Source: Acidobacteriota bacterium (GTDB lineage: Bacteria; Acidobacteriota; Terriglobia; Terriglobales; Acidobacteriaceae). From it: 11,329 nucleotides of DNA. The notes beneath the pieces are model-generated. The model made no database searches. It was given only the letters and a program-made list of their open reading frames with translations, and was not told the origin of the DNA. The stretch covers positions 1 through 11,329 of the forward strand of contig JAJYBT010000022.1 in assembly GCA_021778875.1 (NCBI GenBank). Direction: 5' to 3'. Of the stretch, positions 1 through 6,635 are shown piece by piece (the stretch's first letter is position 1; each line of letters opens with the position of its first letter). The translations under genes were made by a program, and so were the position numbers.

Positions 1-412
1 GTGCGTCGACTACGAGCACGAGGGCGTCGGCGTCGGCGAGGGCGACTTTGGCCTGGTTGTAGATTTCGGTGGGAATCAACTCGGGGTCGTCGGGGACGAT
101 GCCGCCGGTGTCAACAAGGCGGAAGTGGCGGCCGGCCCACTCGTACTCGCCATAGATGCGGTCGCGGGTGATGCCGGGCTCATCGCCAACGATGGAGCGG
201 CGGCTGCCGGTTAGACGGTTGAAAAGGGTGGACTTGCCCACGTTGGGGCGGCCCACAATGGCCACCAGCGGCAGCGCTTCCGCGCCGGCCCGGGCCGGTA
301 CAACCGATCTGCGATACGTGGGCAAAAGATTCTCCAATAGGAAGCTGGCTGGGCCGGGCTCCCCGTGCGGGCTGGTTTCCTCGTCACTATCCCCGCGAGG
401 GCTGCTACTCAA
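1..412 (-). CDS. der: Ribosome-assembly GTPase Der (EngA), 5' part, truncated by window edge
   Basis: Der has two tandem GTPase domains and acts in maturation of the 50S ribosomal subunit in the cytoplasm. Only the first part of GTPase domain 1 is here. Visible are the G1 P-loop GRPNVGKST, then [19 protein letters not shown] (G2 region), the G3 motif DTGG, and a run ending ALVLVVDA at the window edge. The G4 motif, domain 2 and the KH-like domain lie outside. No ATG is in frame upstream of the P-loop. TTG codons begin at 412, 337 and 325; I chose 412 because GGACGG sits five bases upstream, which places G1 at residues 53-60 behind an unusually long Ser/Pro/Glu-rich extension. A later start is possible. 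It is transcribed divergently from the DUF4242 gene. The family is certain, the start is not. Confidence 0.93.
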   Translation of the reverse strand, partial: MSSSPRGDSDEETSPHGEPGPASFLLENLLPTYRRSVVPARAGAEALPLVAIVGRPNVGKSTLFNRLTGSRRSIVGDEPGITRDRIYGEYEWAGRHFRLVDTGGIVPDDPELIPTEIYNQAKVALADADALVLVVDA

Positions 413-529
413 GTGTACCGTCCGGCGGGACGCAAAGCCACGCCGGGCGGGCGATTGTGCGCTGCGCGGGGCAGGAGATATTCGTGCTGCCCGCCTGCAA
501 ATCTTGTGCGTAGACGCCCATTTTGCGGT

Positions 530-535
530 TACACT
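530..535 (+). promoter_or_regulatory. Possible -10 box (TACACT) of the DUF4242 gene
   Basis: TACACT (4 of 6 matches to TATAAT) lies 34 bases before the ATG at 570 in the der/DUF4242 divergent gap. No convincing -35 at 16-18 bases is visible; the nearest, TTGTGC at 504-509, is 20 bases away. Confidence 0.25.
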
Positions 536-569
536 GCGGCAGTTCCCCATCTGCAAGGAGGTTGTACCC

Positions 570-842
570 ATGCCGAAGTTCGTGATTGAACGCGAAATTC
601 CGGGCGCCGGCACCCTTCCGCCGGAGACCATCAAGGCCATCTCCCAAAAGTCCTGCGGCGTTTTGCGGCAGCTTGGCTCGGAGATTCAGTGGCTGCACAG
701 CTATGTGACAGACGACAAGATCTATTGCGTCTACATTGCGCCGAACGAGGAGATGGTGCGCGAGCACGCGCGGCTGGGTGGTTTTCCTGCCAACAGCGTG
801 GCGCAGGTGAGGACGGTCATCGATCCAACCACGGCGGAGTAG
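570..842 (+). CDS. DUF4242 family protein (SCO4226-like, possible nickel binding)
   Basis: A complete 90-residue protein, starting [14 protein letters not shown] and ending VIDPTTAE. It reads as DUF4242, a family of small ferredoxin-like-fold proteins whose studied member, Streptomyces SCO4226, binds nickel. The central segments [20 protein letters not shown] and [17 protein letters not shown] are typical. The role in this organism is unknown and metal binding is inferred only from the family. The ATG is fixed by a strong Shine-Dalgarno AAGGAGG at 555-561, eight bases upstream. The frame stays open to position 156, but that upstream part is antisense to der and is not coding. There is no signal peptide or membrane segment, so it is probably cytoplasmic. 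It lies 106 bases before the helicase gene, which appears to have its own -10 box. Confidence 0.88.
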   Translation: MPKFVIEREIPGAGTLPPETIKAISQKSCGVLRQLGSEIQWLHSYVTDDKIYCVYIAPNEEMVREHARLGGFPANSVAQVRTVIDPTTAE

Positions 843-922
843 CCTGCCGGGTTAGTCCCCGATTCGTCAAAGGGCTGCAGCGGGAACCGGGCGCGACCTC
901 TCCGACGGGCTGGTTGCATCAC

Positions 923-928
923 TATGAT
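923..928 (+). promoter_or_regulatory. Putative -10 box (TATGAT) of the helicase gene
   Basis: TATGAT (5 of 6 to TATAAT) ends 20 bases before the helicase ATG and runs straight into GGAGAG (929-934). If it is the -10, the leader would be only about 14 bases. No good -35 is seen. Confidence 0.4.
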
Positions 929-948
929 GGAGAGAGCACCCGGCCCCG

Positions 949-2940
949 ATGCCCCTGACTGATGCGACAATTCGCGCCCTGCCGACTCTGCATGAGTTTT
1001 TTGCGCCGGGTGGGATTCTTGCGCGGTCTGAGCTGCCGTATGAATATCGCCCCGGGCAGCTTGAAATGGCCAAGGCCGTGGAGCGCGCGCTGGCCGAGCG
1101 CCGCCACCTGATTGTGGAGGCGGGCACGGGCACGGGCAAGACGCTGGCCTATCTGCTGCCTGCGCTGCGCACGGGGCAGCGAGTCATTATCTCCACCGGC
1201 ACCAAGGCGCTGCAGGACCAGCTCTACTTTCGCGATGTGCCGTTTCTTGAGTCGCTTCTGGGCGGGCTGCGCGTGTGCTACATGAAGGGCCGCGCGAATT
1301 ATCTGTGCCGGCACAAGCTGGTGGCGCTGCGCACGCAGCCGATTCTTTCAGGGCTGGAGGAGATTGACCAGTACCGCCAGATTGCCGAGTGGGAACAGAC
1401 GACCGAGACTGGCGACCGCTCCGAGTTGGCCGGGCTCCCCGAGTCCAGCGCGCTTTGGCACAAGCTGGACGCACGCTCCGAGGCATGCCTGGGCAGCACC
1501 TGCCCGGACTACCAGCGCTGCTTTATCACCGAGATGCGGCGCAAGGCGCTGGAGTCAGACATCATTATCGTCAACCACCACTTGTTCTTTGCCGACCTGG
1601 CCGTAAAGCAGGAGGCCGCGGGCGCGCCGGACGCGGGCGTTCTGCCCGAGGCCGCTGCGGTGGTGTTTGACGAGGCGCACGAACTGGAAGAAGTGGCGTC
1701 GAGCTACTTTGGCCTGTCGGTGAGCAACATTCGCTTTGAGGAGCTGGCGCGGGACACCGACGTGCAACTGCGCGGCAAGGAGGGCGCGGGCAATGTGGCT
1801 CCCGTGACGCAGCAACTGCGCGAGCGGGCACGGATGTTCTTTGCCGGGCTGCCGATGGCGGGCGATGGCCGCCAGCCCTTCGCGGAGCGCGAGGAGTTTC
1901 TGGAGACATCGGGCGACCTGTATATGAGCGTGCGCGCCACGCTCAAGCGCCTTGAGGCGGAGATCGACGCGCTGAAGGGAGTGGACGAGGCGCCGGGGCT
2001 GAAGAAACGCGTGGCGCGGCTGCGCTCGGAGCTGGAGTTTCTGCTGGAGTCGAATGCCAGCAACATGGTGTATTGGCTTGAGCGGCGCGTTTCCGGCTCT
2101 TCCACGCAGAACCAAAGGTCCGCCATGCGCACTACGTTTATGCAGGCCACGCCGATTGATGTCTCAGACCTGCTGCGCGAGATGGTGTTTGAGACGATTC
2201 CCACGGCGGTGCTGACCTCGGCCACGCTCACGGTGCAGGGCGGCTTTGAGCATATCCGCAAGCGGCTGGGGCTGGCGGAGGCGCGGGAGCTGGTGGTGCC
2301 GTCGCACTTTCGCTACGGCGAGCAGGCGCTGCTCTACCTGCCGCCGGAGATGCCTGACCCGCGCGAGCCGGACTTTCCCGAGGCCGCGGCGGAGTGCATC
2401 CGGCGGGTGCTCGACATTACGCGGGGGCGCGCGTTTTGCCTCTTCACCAGCTACAGCCAGATGCGCGCGCTCTACGAGCGGCTGCTGCCGGTGCTGGATT
2501 TCCCCATCCTGCTGCACGGCACGGCTCCGCGCAAGGCGCTGCTGGAGCAGTTTCGCGAGACGCCGAATGCCGTGCTGTTTGGCACGTCGAGCTTCTGGCA
2601 GGGCGTGGACGTGCAGGGCGAGGCGCTGAGCTGCGTCATCATTGACCGGTTGCCCTTTGCCGTGCCCAACGACCCCGTGGTGCAGGCGCGCATGAAGGCC
2701 ATTGAAGAGGCCGGCGGCAAGCCCTTCTTCGACTACCAGGTGCCGTCGGCGGTGCTCACGCTGAAGCAGGGGTTTGGGCGGCTGATTCGGTCGCTCGAGG
2801 ATCGCGGCGTGCTGGTGCTGCTGGACCCGCGCGTGCGCAGGCAGAGATACGGCCAGACGTTTCTCAAGAGCCTGCCGCCTTATCGGATGACGACGAGCAT
2901 TGCGGATGTCGAGATGTTCTTTGAGCGCAAGACCCAATGA
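949..2940 (+). CDS. yoaA: YoaA/DinG-type ATP-dependent DNA helicase (XPD-like, Fe-S, SF2)
   Basis: A 663-residue superfamily 2 helicase of the Rad3/XPD group, expected to unwind DNA 5' to 3' during repair of stalled or damaged forks. Walker A EAGTGTGKT is at residues 57-65 and the DEAH box at 241-244. Between them lie four cysteines (C120, C180, C185, C191) spaced like the XPD/DinG Fe-S cluster domain, followed by VNHHLFFADL. Further on are GTSSFWQGVDV (motif V region) and QGFGRLIR at 607-614 (motif VI). The N-terminal wording (VIISTGTKALQDQLY, KGRANYLC) resembles E. coli YoaA more than DinG, and the length fits YoaA. In E. coli, YoaA works with the polymerase III chi subunit; no such partner is encoded here. 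The ATG at 949 follows a GGAGAG. It converges with the low-GC cassette, whose last stop is one base away. Confidence 0.93.
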   Translation: MPLTDATIRALPTLHEFFAPGGILARSELPYEYRPGQLEMAKAVERALAERRHLIVEAGTGTGKTLAYLLPALRTGQRVIISTGTKALQDQLYFRDVPFLESLLGGLRVCYMKGRANYLCRHKLVALRTQPILSGLEEIDQYRQIAEWEQTTETGDRSELAGLPESSALWHKLDARSEACLGSTCPDYQRCFITEMRRKALESDIIIVNHHLFFADLAVKQEAAGAPDAGVLPEAAAVVFDEAHELEEVASSYFGLSVSNIRFEELARDTDVQLRGKEGAGNVAPVTQQLRERARMFFAGLPMAGDGRQPFAEREEFLETSGDLYMSVRATLKRLEAEIDALKGVDEAPGLKKRVARLRSELEFLLESNASNMVYWLERRVSGSSTQNQRSAMRTTFMQATPIDVSDLLREMVFETIPTAVLTSATLTVQGGFEHIRKRLGLAEARELVVPSHFRYGEQALLYLPPEMPDPREPDFPEAAAECIRRVLDITRGRAFCLFTSYSQMRALYERLLPVLDFPILLHGTAPRKALLEQFRETPNAVLFGTSSFWQGVDVQGEALSCVIIDRLPFAVPNDPVVQARMKAIEEAGGKPFFDYQVPSAVLTLKQGFGRLIRSLEDRGVLVLLDPRVRRQRYGQTFLKSLPPYRMTTSIADVEMFFERKTQ

Positions 2941-2941
2941 C

Positions 2942-3073
2942 TCACTGAGGAATGGAAAAGTCGATTTCGAAGGTCGTTTCCCGATAGGTGACAGACTGGA
3001 CCGTGCAAAACTTCGCGTAAGGCAGCTTTGGACAATTTAGTTCTTCCTCGGTGCCCAGGACGACGAAAGTCAC
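2942..3073 (-). CDS. Small ORF (43 aa) translationally coupled to the DUF5677 gene
   Basis: A 43-residue ORF beginning VTFVVLGTEEELNCPKLPYA and ending TTFEIDFSIPQ. I recognise no family. Its GTG start overlaps the TGA stop of the DUF5677 gene as GTGA (3070-3073), a common arrangement for translational coupling, and an in-frame TAA lies just upstream, so no earlier start exists. About 63% of third codon positions are G or C, compatible with real coding. Two cysteines (C14, C24) and alternating hydrophobic residues suggest a small beta-rich protein with no membrane segment or signal peptide. No Shine-Dalgarno is obvious, consistent with coupling. It ends one base short of the convergent helicase stop. 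It could be a partner of the DUF5677 protein or the remnant of a longer gene truncated at the junction. Confidence 0.5.
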   Translation of the reverse strand: MTFVVLGTEEELNCPKLPYAKFCTVQSVTYRETTFEIDFSIPQ

Positions 3074-3864
3074 ATTTTACTGGCGATTTTGATCCCATCG
3101 ATAACTTGTGAGCATTCGCCATCCTTCATGTTTAAAAGGACTTCTTTATACTTGGGGGCGAAATCGAAAAGGGACTTCTTACAGGCTGCTATGCGCTCGC
3201 CAAATGGTAGGTTGAGCACCAGATTGATCTGTTCCATTCCGATAAGAAGGAGATCGTAGCTCGATACGTAGGCACCAGCCAACCATCGAGCCTCCTTCAA
3301 ATCCGACCGGCCGAAGACCCAAGCGTCGTTGTTGTCCCTCATGACATATCGGGAGGGCTCTGCGTGCGCCATCTCGGATGTAGGTCGATAAAAGATGTCG
3401 TAGGTATCGAAGATAAAACCCGCCTCTATAAAGGCTGCCTTCCTCGTCATGCTGTGCCAAGGCTTCCTTCCAAACTTCTCCTCTAAACGTCTGTAGTCAG
3501 CCCCGTGCTTTGAGATGAGGGTCTCTCTTGCTCCGGCGATCCTTGGGTCGGTTTCCCACTTCAAGTTGTGCATGGTACGCAGGTGGAAATACCTCCCGGA
3601 TTCCCTGAAGTCTTCAATCTTCTCGGGGTGTTTTGCTAGGAGGACTGCTGTTACCAGAGTTTCTAGTAGCGTCCTGCTGACGACCTTAGCGGAAAGGGCA
3701 TCCTCCGCTTCGACCAGTTTCAAAATGCCTCTATAGTGCTCCAGCGCAGAACTGCATACCAGCTGAACGGCTTTGAAATGCTCATCCTTGGGCGGGAGAC
3801 GACAAAAGTCGATTGTCAAGCGGGCAAGCTTCCTATGGTCGGGGAACTCCAAGTGAGACGCCAT
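3070..3864 (-). CDS. DUF5677 family protein, function unknown
   Basis: A 264-residue, mostly helical soluble protein without signal peptide or clear membrane segment. It matches my recollection of DUF5677: an N-terminal helical region with RTLLE (R64, E68), a middle WHSMTRK segment, then YRPTSEMAHAEP with S163 and H167. No catalytic activity is established for the family, and I see no RxxxxH motif of HEPN ribonucleases. GC is clearly lower than in the flanking genes (for example 23 of 60 bases at 3121-3180), and the gene runs opposite to both neighbours, suggesting acquisition by transfer. The ATG at 3864 has only a weak AGG about ten bases upstream, so the start is moderately sure. The stop overlaps the following 43-residue ORF by four bases. 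Confidence 0.72.
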   Translation of the reverse strand: MASHLEFPDHRKLARLTIDFCRLPPKDEHFKAVQLVCSSALEHYRGILKLVEAEDALSAKVVSRTLLETLVTAVLLAKHPEKIEDFRESGRYFHLRTMHNLKWETDPRIAGARETLISKHGADYRRLEEKFGRKPWHSMTRKAAFIEAGFIFDTYDIFYRPTSEMAHAEPSRYVMRDNNDAWVFGRSDLKEARWLAGAYVSSYDLLLIGMEQINLVLNLPFGERIAACKKSLFDFAPKYKEVLLNMKDGECSQVIDGIKIASKM

Positions 3865-4083
3865 TCACTAAGCCTACCGCGAGGAACATTGAACACTCAA
3901 ATCACTTACTCGGACGTCTATCTCAGTAATTCTCTACGTGGACTTGCGTTACTACCATCCGCGCCCTCGTCCACAAGACAGTCGCGGGGTCTGTTAACGC
4001 CACCCCGCAGAGAACGTCGCTTCCGGGCGCTAATATTCCTCGTCATTTGCGACAGAGGGTATGGGGCAGCAATATAAAGATGT
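3865..4083. other. Divergent low-GC gap between the DUF5677 gene and pncA
   Basis: This 219-base gap must hold the start signals of both divergent genes. It is AT-richer than the chromosome around it and probably belongs to the acquired segment. I see one inverted repeat (3984-4008) but no clear -35/-10 pair on either strand. TATAAA at 4073-4078 is too close to the pncA start to serve as a -10. Confidence 0.5.
3984..4008. repeat. 7-bp inverted repeat (GCGGGGT / ACCCCGC)
   Basis: Perfect arms at 3984-3990 and 4002-4008 around an 11-base loop that contains GTTAAC. It could be an operator or an RNA hairpin upstream of pncA. No T-tract follows on either strand. Confidence 0.4.
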
Positions 4084-4713
4084 ATGCAAATCACTCCCCA
4101 AGACGTCCTGATTGTTGTTGATATACAAAACGATTTCTGCCCGGGCGGGGCGCTGGCTGTGCCGGAGGGCGACCGCGTGATTGCCGTGATTCATCGCGTT
4201 GCGCCGCTGTTTCAGCACGTGGTCCTCACGCAGGACTGGCATCCTGAGGGGCACACGTCGTTTGCGTCGAGTTACGCGACCCGTGCGCCCTTCGAACAGG
4301 TTGAGCTGAGTTACGGCCTGCAGACGCTCTGGCCCGATCATTGCATTCAGGGAACACCCGGCGCCGAATTCCACCCCGCGCTGCACCTGCCGCAGGCGGA
4401 GCTGATTCTGCGCAAGGGCTTTCGGCCGCACGTCGATTCCTACTCGGCTTTCTTTGAGAATGACCACAGCACGCCCACGGGGCTGGATGGGTATCTGCGC
4501 GAGCGCGGCTTCAAGCGCGTCTTTCTGGCCGGGCTGGCGTATGACTACTGCGTCCATTACTCCGCCATTGATGCGCGGCGCGCGGGCCTGGAGGCGATCG
4601 TGCTCCGCGATGCCTGCCGCGCCATTGATTTGAAGTCCTCCGAGTCACGCATTCAGGCGGAGTTTGCGCAGGCGGGCGTGGTGGAGATCACGAGCGCGCA
4701 GCTTTCCCGCTGA
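4084..4713 (+). CDS. pncA: Nicotinamidase PncA
   Basis: Hydrolyses nicotinamide to nicotinate plus ammonia in the NAD salvage pathway (cytoplasmic). The 209-residue protein is the usual family size and carries all expected residues: catalytic triad D13 (in VVDIQNDFCPGGAL), K111 (LRKGF) and C156 (GLAYDYCV), plus metal ligands D51, H53, H57 (TQDWHPEGH) and H86 (WPDHC). VDSYSAFF near residues 117-124 is also typical of PncA. The ATG at 4084 gives the normal N-terminus just before the first strand. Another ATG at 4080 is out of frame, and no strong Shine-Dalgarno is present. The first 17 or so codons are AT-richer than the rest, next to the low-GC gap. The following membrane protein seems to have its own promoter. 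Confidence 0.95.
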   Translation: MQITPQDVLIVVDIQNDFCPGGALAVPEGDRVIAVIHRVAPLFQHVVLTQDWHPEGHTSFASSYATRAPFEQVELSYGLQTLWPDHCIQGTPGAEFHPALHLPQAELILRKGFRPHVDSYSAFFENDHSTPTGLDGYLRERGFKRVFLAGLAYDYCVHYSAIDARRAGLEAIVLRDACRAIDLKSSESRIQAEFAQAGVVEITSAQLSR

Positions 4714-4731
4714 AGCCAAGCGCCGTAGAAT
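4703..4731 (+). promoter_or_regulatory. Putative promoter of the small membrane protein gene
   Basis: TTTCCC (4703-4708), a 17-base spacer, then TAGAAT (4726-4731; 5 of 6 to TATAAT). The -35 is weak and overlaps the end of pncA. The purine run GGAAGAGG follows directly. Confidence 0.4.
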
Positions 4732-4769
4732 CGGAAGAGGACAAGCGGAAGATTTTCGCCGGTGGAGCA

Positions 4770-5036
4770 ATGTCGCGCAACTTCTACATATTGGCCGGAA
4801 CACTGGGGCTCTTCGCGGTGATCTCGATGGGCATGGCGCTGGTGCCGTCGAGCTTTCAGCCGGGGCTGCCGGCCAACGCGTCGCTGTGGCGCACGGTGGC
4901 GCTGATCATGCTGCTGGCGGGTCTGGCCTCGGCGTTTATCGGCGTGATGAGCAACCTGTTCGAGCAGGTGGACCGCCGCAGCGAAGAGGCTCGGCAGGCA
5001 GCGCGGCGCAAGCGGCGCGGCGGCTCAGCAAGCTGA
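4770..5036 (+). CDS. Small two-helix membrane protein, unknown function
   Basis: An 88-residue protein with two hydrophobic helices at about residues 6-26 (ILAGTLGLFAVISMGMALV) and 42-62 (VALIMLLAGLASAFIGVM), then a charged C-terminal tail rich in Arg, Glu and Lys (DRRSEEARQAARRKRRGG). The basic tail suggests that both termini face the cytoplasm. I do not recognise a characterised family. GGTGGAG lies only two bases before the ATG at 4770, closer than usual; a weaker GGAAG is further up. No better in-frame ATG precedes it. It sits between pncA and queD in the same direction, 63 bases before queD. GC content matches its neighbours, and the hydrophobic pattern and purine-rich upstream context make it likely to be real. 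Confidence 0.75.
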   Translation: MSRNFYILAGTLGLFAVISMGMALVPSSFQPGLPANASLWRTVALIMLLAGLASAFIGVMSNLFEQVDRRSEEARQAARRKRRGGSAS

Positions 5037-5052
5037 CGCCGGGCGCAGACAC

Positions 5053-5058
5053 TACAAT
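5053..5058 (+). promoter_or_regulatory. Putative -10 box (TACAAT) of queD
   Basis: TACAAT (5 of 6) lies 41 bases before the queD ATG and is followed at once by GGAGAGG, nearly the same string as before the helicase gene (ACTATGATGGAGAG versus ACTACAATGGAGAG). No -35 at standard spacing is clear. Confidence 0.4.
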
Positions 5059-5099
5059 GGAGAGGGGATTCCTTCCCCGAAAGAGACGCGTGAACGCCG

Positions 5100-5477
5100 A
5101 TGTATGAAGTCACCGTGGAGGCCGATTTCTCCTCCGGACACTACCTGCGCAACTATCAGGGCAAGTGCGAGAACCCGCACGGGCACAACTACAAGGTGCG
5201 CGTGACGCTGGCCGGGGCGGCGCTGGACTCGACCGGCCTGCTGCTGGACTTCAAGCTGCTGAAGCAGGTGCTGCGGCCGGTGATTGAGCGCATCGACCAC
5301 CGGATGCTGAACGACCTGGAGCCGTTCATCGAGCTGAACCCCTCGGCTGAGAATATCGCCAAATATTTCTATGACCAGACCAACGAGCAACTGAAGGGCA
5401 TGACGGCGGGCCGCGTGCATGTGAAAGACTGCACGATTTGGGAGACGGACACGACGACGGCCACGTATTACGAGTAG
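5100..5477 (+). CDS. queD: 6-carboxy-tetrahydropterin synthase QueD (PTPS family)
   Basis: QueD converts 7,8-dihydroneopterin triphosphate to 6-carboxy-5,6,7,8-tetrahydropterin, an early step in making preQ0/queuosine. The 125-residue protein is the normal length. Zinc ligands are H14 (SSGHYL) with H27 and H29 (CENPHGHNY). The catalytic cysteine is C23, with D67-H68 in ERIDHRMLND completing the triad. E116 in CTIWETDTTTATY is the substrate-binding glutamate region, and LNPSAENIAKYFYD matches the family motif. Family members can also be 6-pyruvoyl-tetrahydropterin synthases, but CENPHGH and the short length favour QueD. The ATG at 5100 is preceded by a modest purine run (AAAGAGA). No other queuosine gene and no preQ1 riboswitch-like leader is seen nearby. 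Confidence 0.9.
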   Translation: MYEVTVEADFSSGHYLRNYQGKCENPHGHNYKVRVTLAGAALDSTGLLLDFKLLKQVLRPVIERIDHRMLNDLEPFIELNPSAENIAKYFYDQTNEQLKGMTAGRVHVKDCTIWETDTTTATYYE

Positions 5478-5620
5478 GCCCTGCGGCATTTTCAGAAGTC
5501 GTGTGAACGATTCCGTTTGTGCCGGGTCACCGCCCTCTGTGGGTCGCATTGACTTTTCGGTTGTGGCTTCGGACCAGTGCTGGTTTCAAAAATGATTGCG
5601 AACCCACCGCTGGACTTCCC

Positions 5621-5640
5621 TCAGGGGCTGAAGGCCCTGA
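5621..5640. repeat. Imperfect palindrome, possible dispersed intergenic repeat
   Basis: TCAGGG (5621-5626) pairs with CCCTGA (5635-5640) around GCTGAAGG. I recall similar 'GGGGCTAAAGCCCC' hairpins scattered between acidobacterial genes, so this may be one copy of a genome-wide family. Only one copy is visible in this window. Confidence 0.4.
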
Positions 5641-5722
5641 TCGGCGTCTTCGGCCAGACTCCCGCTCATGCGATTGCCCCGACCACGCAGCACCGCCAGC
5701 AACTTTCTGCCGGATTTCCCGT

Positions 5723-5728
5723 TACAAT
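5723..5728 (+). promoter_or_regulatory. Putative -10 box (TACAAT) of the thioredoxin-fold gene
   Basis: TACAAT lies 26 bases before the ATG at 5755. The downstream CAGGGAG (5735-5741) would be the ribosome-binding region. The -35 is not evident. Confidence 0.4.
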
Positions 5729-5754
5729 ATTCAGCAGGGAGTCGTCCAACAGGT

Positions 5755-6450
5755 ATGCGCCATCTTTTCGCTCGTCTCTTCCCTATTCGCCGTAACCGTG
5801 CTGTCCTGCTTGGCCTTGCGCCAGCCGCGCTGCTGCTCGCCATGGGCTCCGCCCACGCACAGTTCGCCCCGTCGCCCGCGACGCCGGTTCACGACCCCTC
5901 GGCGCTGCGTCCGCCCGCCGGAGCCCGCGTGGCCATCGTCGAGTTTGACGACATGGAGTGCCCCGACTGCGCCAACGCCAATCCGCTGCTCAAAGAGGCT
6001 GCCGCCAAGTACAACATTCCGTGGATGCGCCACGACTTCCCGCTCTCCTTCCACATCTGGAGCACGCAGGCAGCCGTGAACGCCCGCTGGTTTGACGCCA
6101 GGAGCAAGAAGCTTGGCGACGACTACCGCGACGCCGTCTTTGCCAGCCAGCCCTCCATCGTGGACCTGATGGGCCTGCGCCGCTTCACTGAGAATTTCGC
6201 GCAGAGCCACGGCATTGCCATGCCCTTCGCCATCGACCCGCAGGGCAAGCTGCTGGCCGCCGTCAAGGCCGATTACGCGCTCGGCCAGCGCATCGGCATC
6301 GAGCACACCCCCACCATCTGGGTGGTCACAGCCAACTCAAAGGGCGCGCCCTTCATCGAGATCGTAGACCGTACCAAGCTCTTCCAGATCATCGATCAGG
6401 CCCTGGCCGACACCCGCTCCGCCGCACCCCCCAGAACTGCGCACAAGTAG
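5755..6450 (+). CDS. Secreted thioredoxin-fold / DsbA-like thiol-disulfide oxidoreductase
   Basis: A 231-residue exported protein. Residues 1-35 form a signal peptide: basic MRHLFARLFPIRRNR, then a hydrophobic AVLLGLAPAALLLAMGS core and an AHA/Q cleavage site. The mature part has a thioredoxin-like beta strand (VAIVEFDDMEC) with active site CPDC at residues 69-72, an inserted helical region of DsbA type (about 80-160), and the cis-proline motif HTPTIWVV with P186. It probably oxidises or isomerises disulfides in the periplasm. The redox partner is unknown and no DsbB or VKOR gene is here. The ATG at 5755 is chosen because it begins the signal peptide; the frame is open further upstream but would bury it. 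It converges with the regulator gene. Confidence 0.88.
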   Translation: MRHLFARLFPIRRNRAVLLGLAPAALLLAMGSAHAQFAPSPATPVHDPSALRPPAGARVAIVEFDDMECPDCANANPLLKEAAAKYNIPWMRHDFPLSFHIWSTQAAVNARWFDARSKKLGDDYRDAVFASQPSIVDLMGLRRFTENFAQSHGIAMPFAIDPQGKLLAAVKADYALGQRIGIEHTPTIWVVTANSKGAPFIEIVDRTKLFQIIDQALADTRSAAPPRTAHK

Positions 6451-6635
6451 CCAGGGCTAATCACCTGCCGGCCTGCTATGTCAGGCGGTTCACAATCGGC
6501 TTGAAGTGGGTTCCGGCCTGCGGTTGAGCCGATGCGACACTAAAGCACCGCCCCTCCGGCAGCCAGAACGGAAGAGCCGCGCCGCCGGTCCCTGCGGGCG
6601 CTTGAGCTTCGCCGGGCAATCGTGAAGACCCGCAT
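6451..6635. other. Convergent gap with hairpins, possible terminators
   Basis: This gap lies between two converging stops. An inverted repeat ATCGGCT (6495-6501) / AGCCGAT (6527-6533), and a bulged hairpin near 6468-6486 (CCGGCCTG / CAGGCGG), may terminate one or both genes. Neither has a T-tract. No ORF is supported. Confidence 0.4.

Larger units (their letters stand above)
5478..5754 (+). other. Intergenic gap between queD and the thioredoxin-fold gene
   Basis: This 277-base gap has no supported ORF. It holds a hairpin of GGGGCTGAAGGCCC type at 5621-5640 and a -10-like TACAAT near its end. I see no clear T-tailed terminator for queD. Confidence 0.5.

Noticed and set aside
2164..2937. 257-residue minus-strand ORF inside the helicase gene
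   Set aside because: His/Arg/Leu-rich composition typical of the antisense frame of a GC-rich gene; the plus-strand helicase has complete motifs.
3736..4077. 113-residue plus-strand ORF across the start of the DUF5677 gene and the pncA gap
   Set aside because: It overlaps DUF5677 antisense, has no Shine-Dalgarno or recognisable domain, and reads as low-complexity Ser/Arg/Leu without family character.
4073..4078. TATAAA as the -10 box of pncA
   Set aside because: It ends five bases before the ATG, so transcription would begin within the coding sequence; the wider gap offers no matching -35.
5037..5099. preQ1-type riboswitch upstream of queD
   Set aside because: The 63-base leader shows no stem plus A-rich tail pattern of a preQ1 aptamer.
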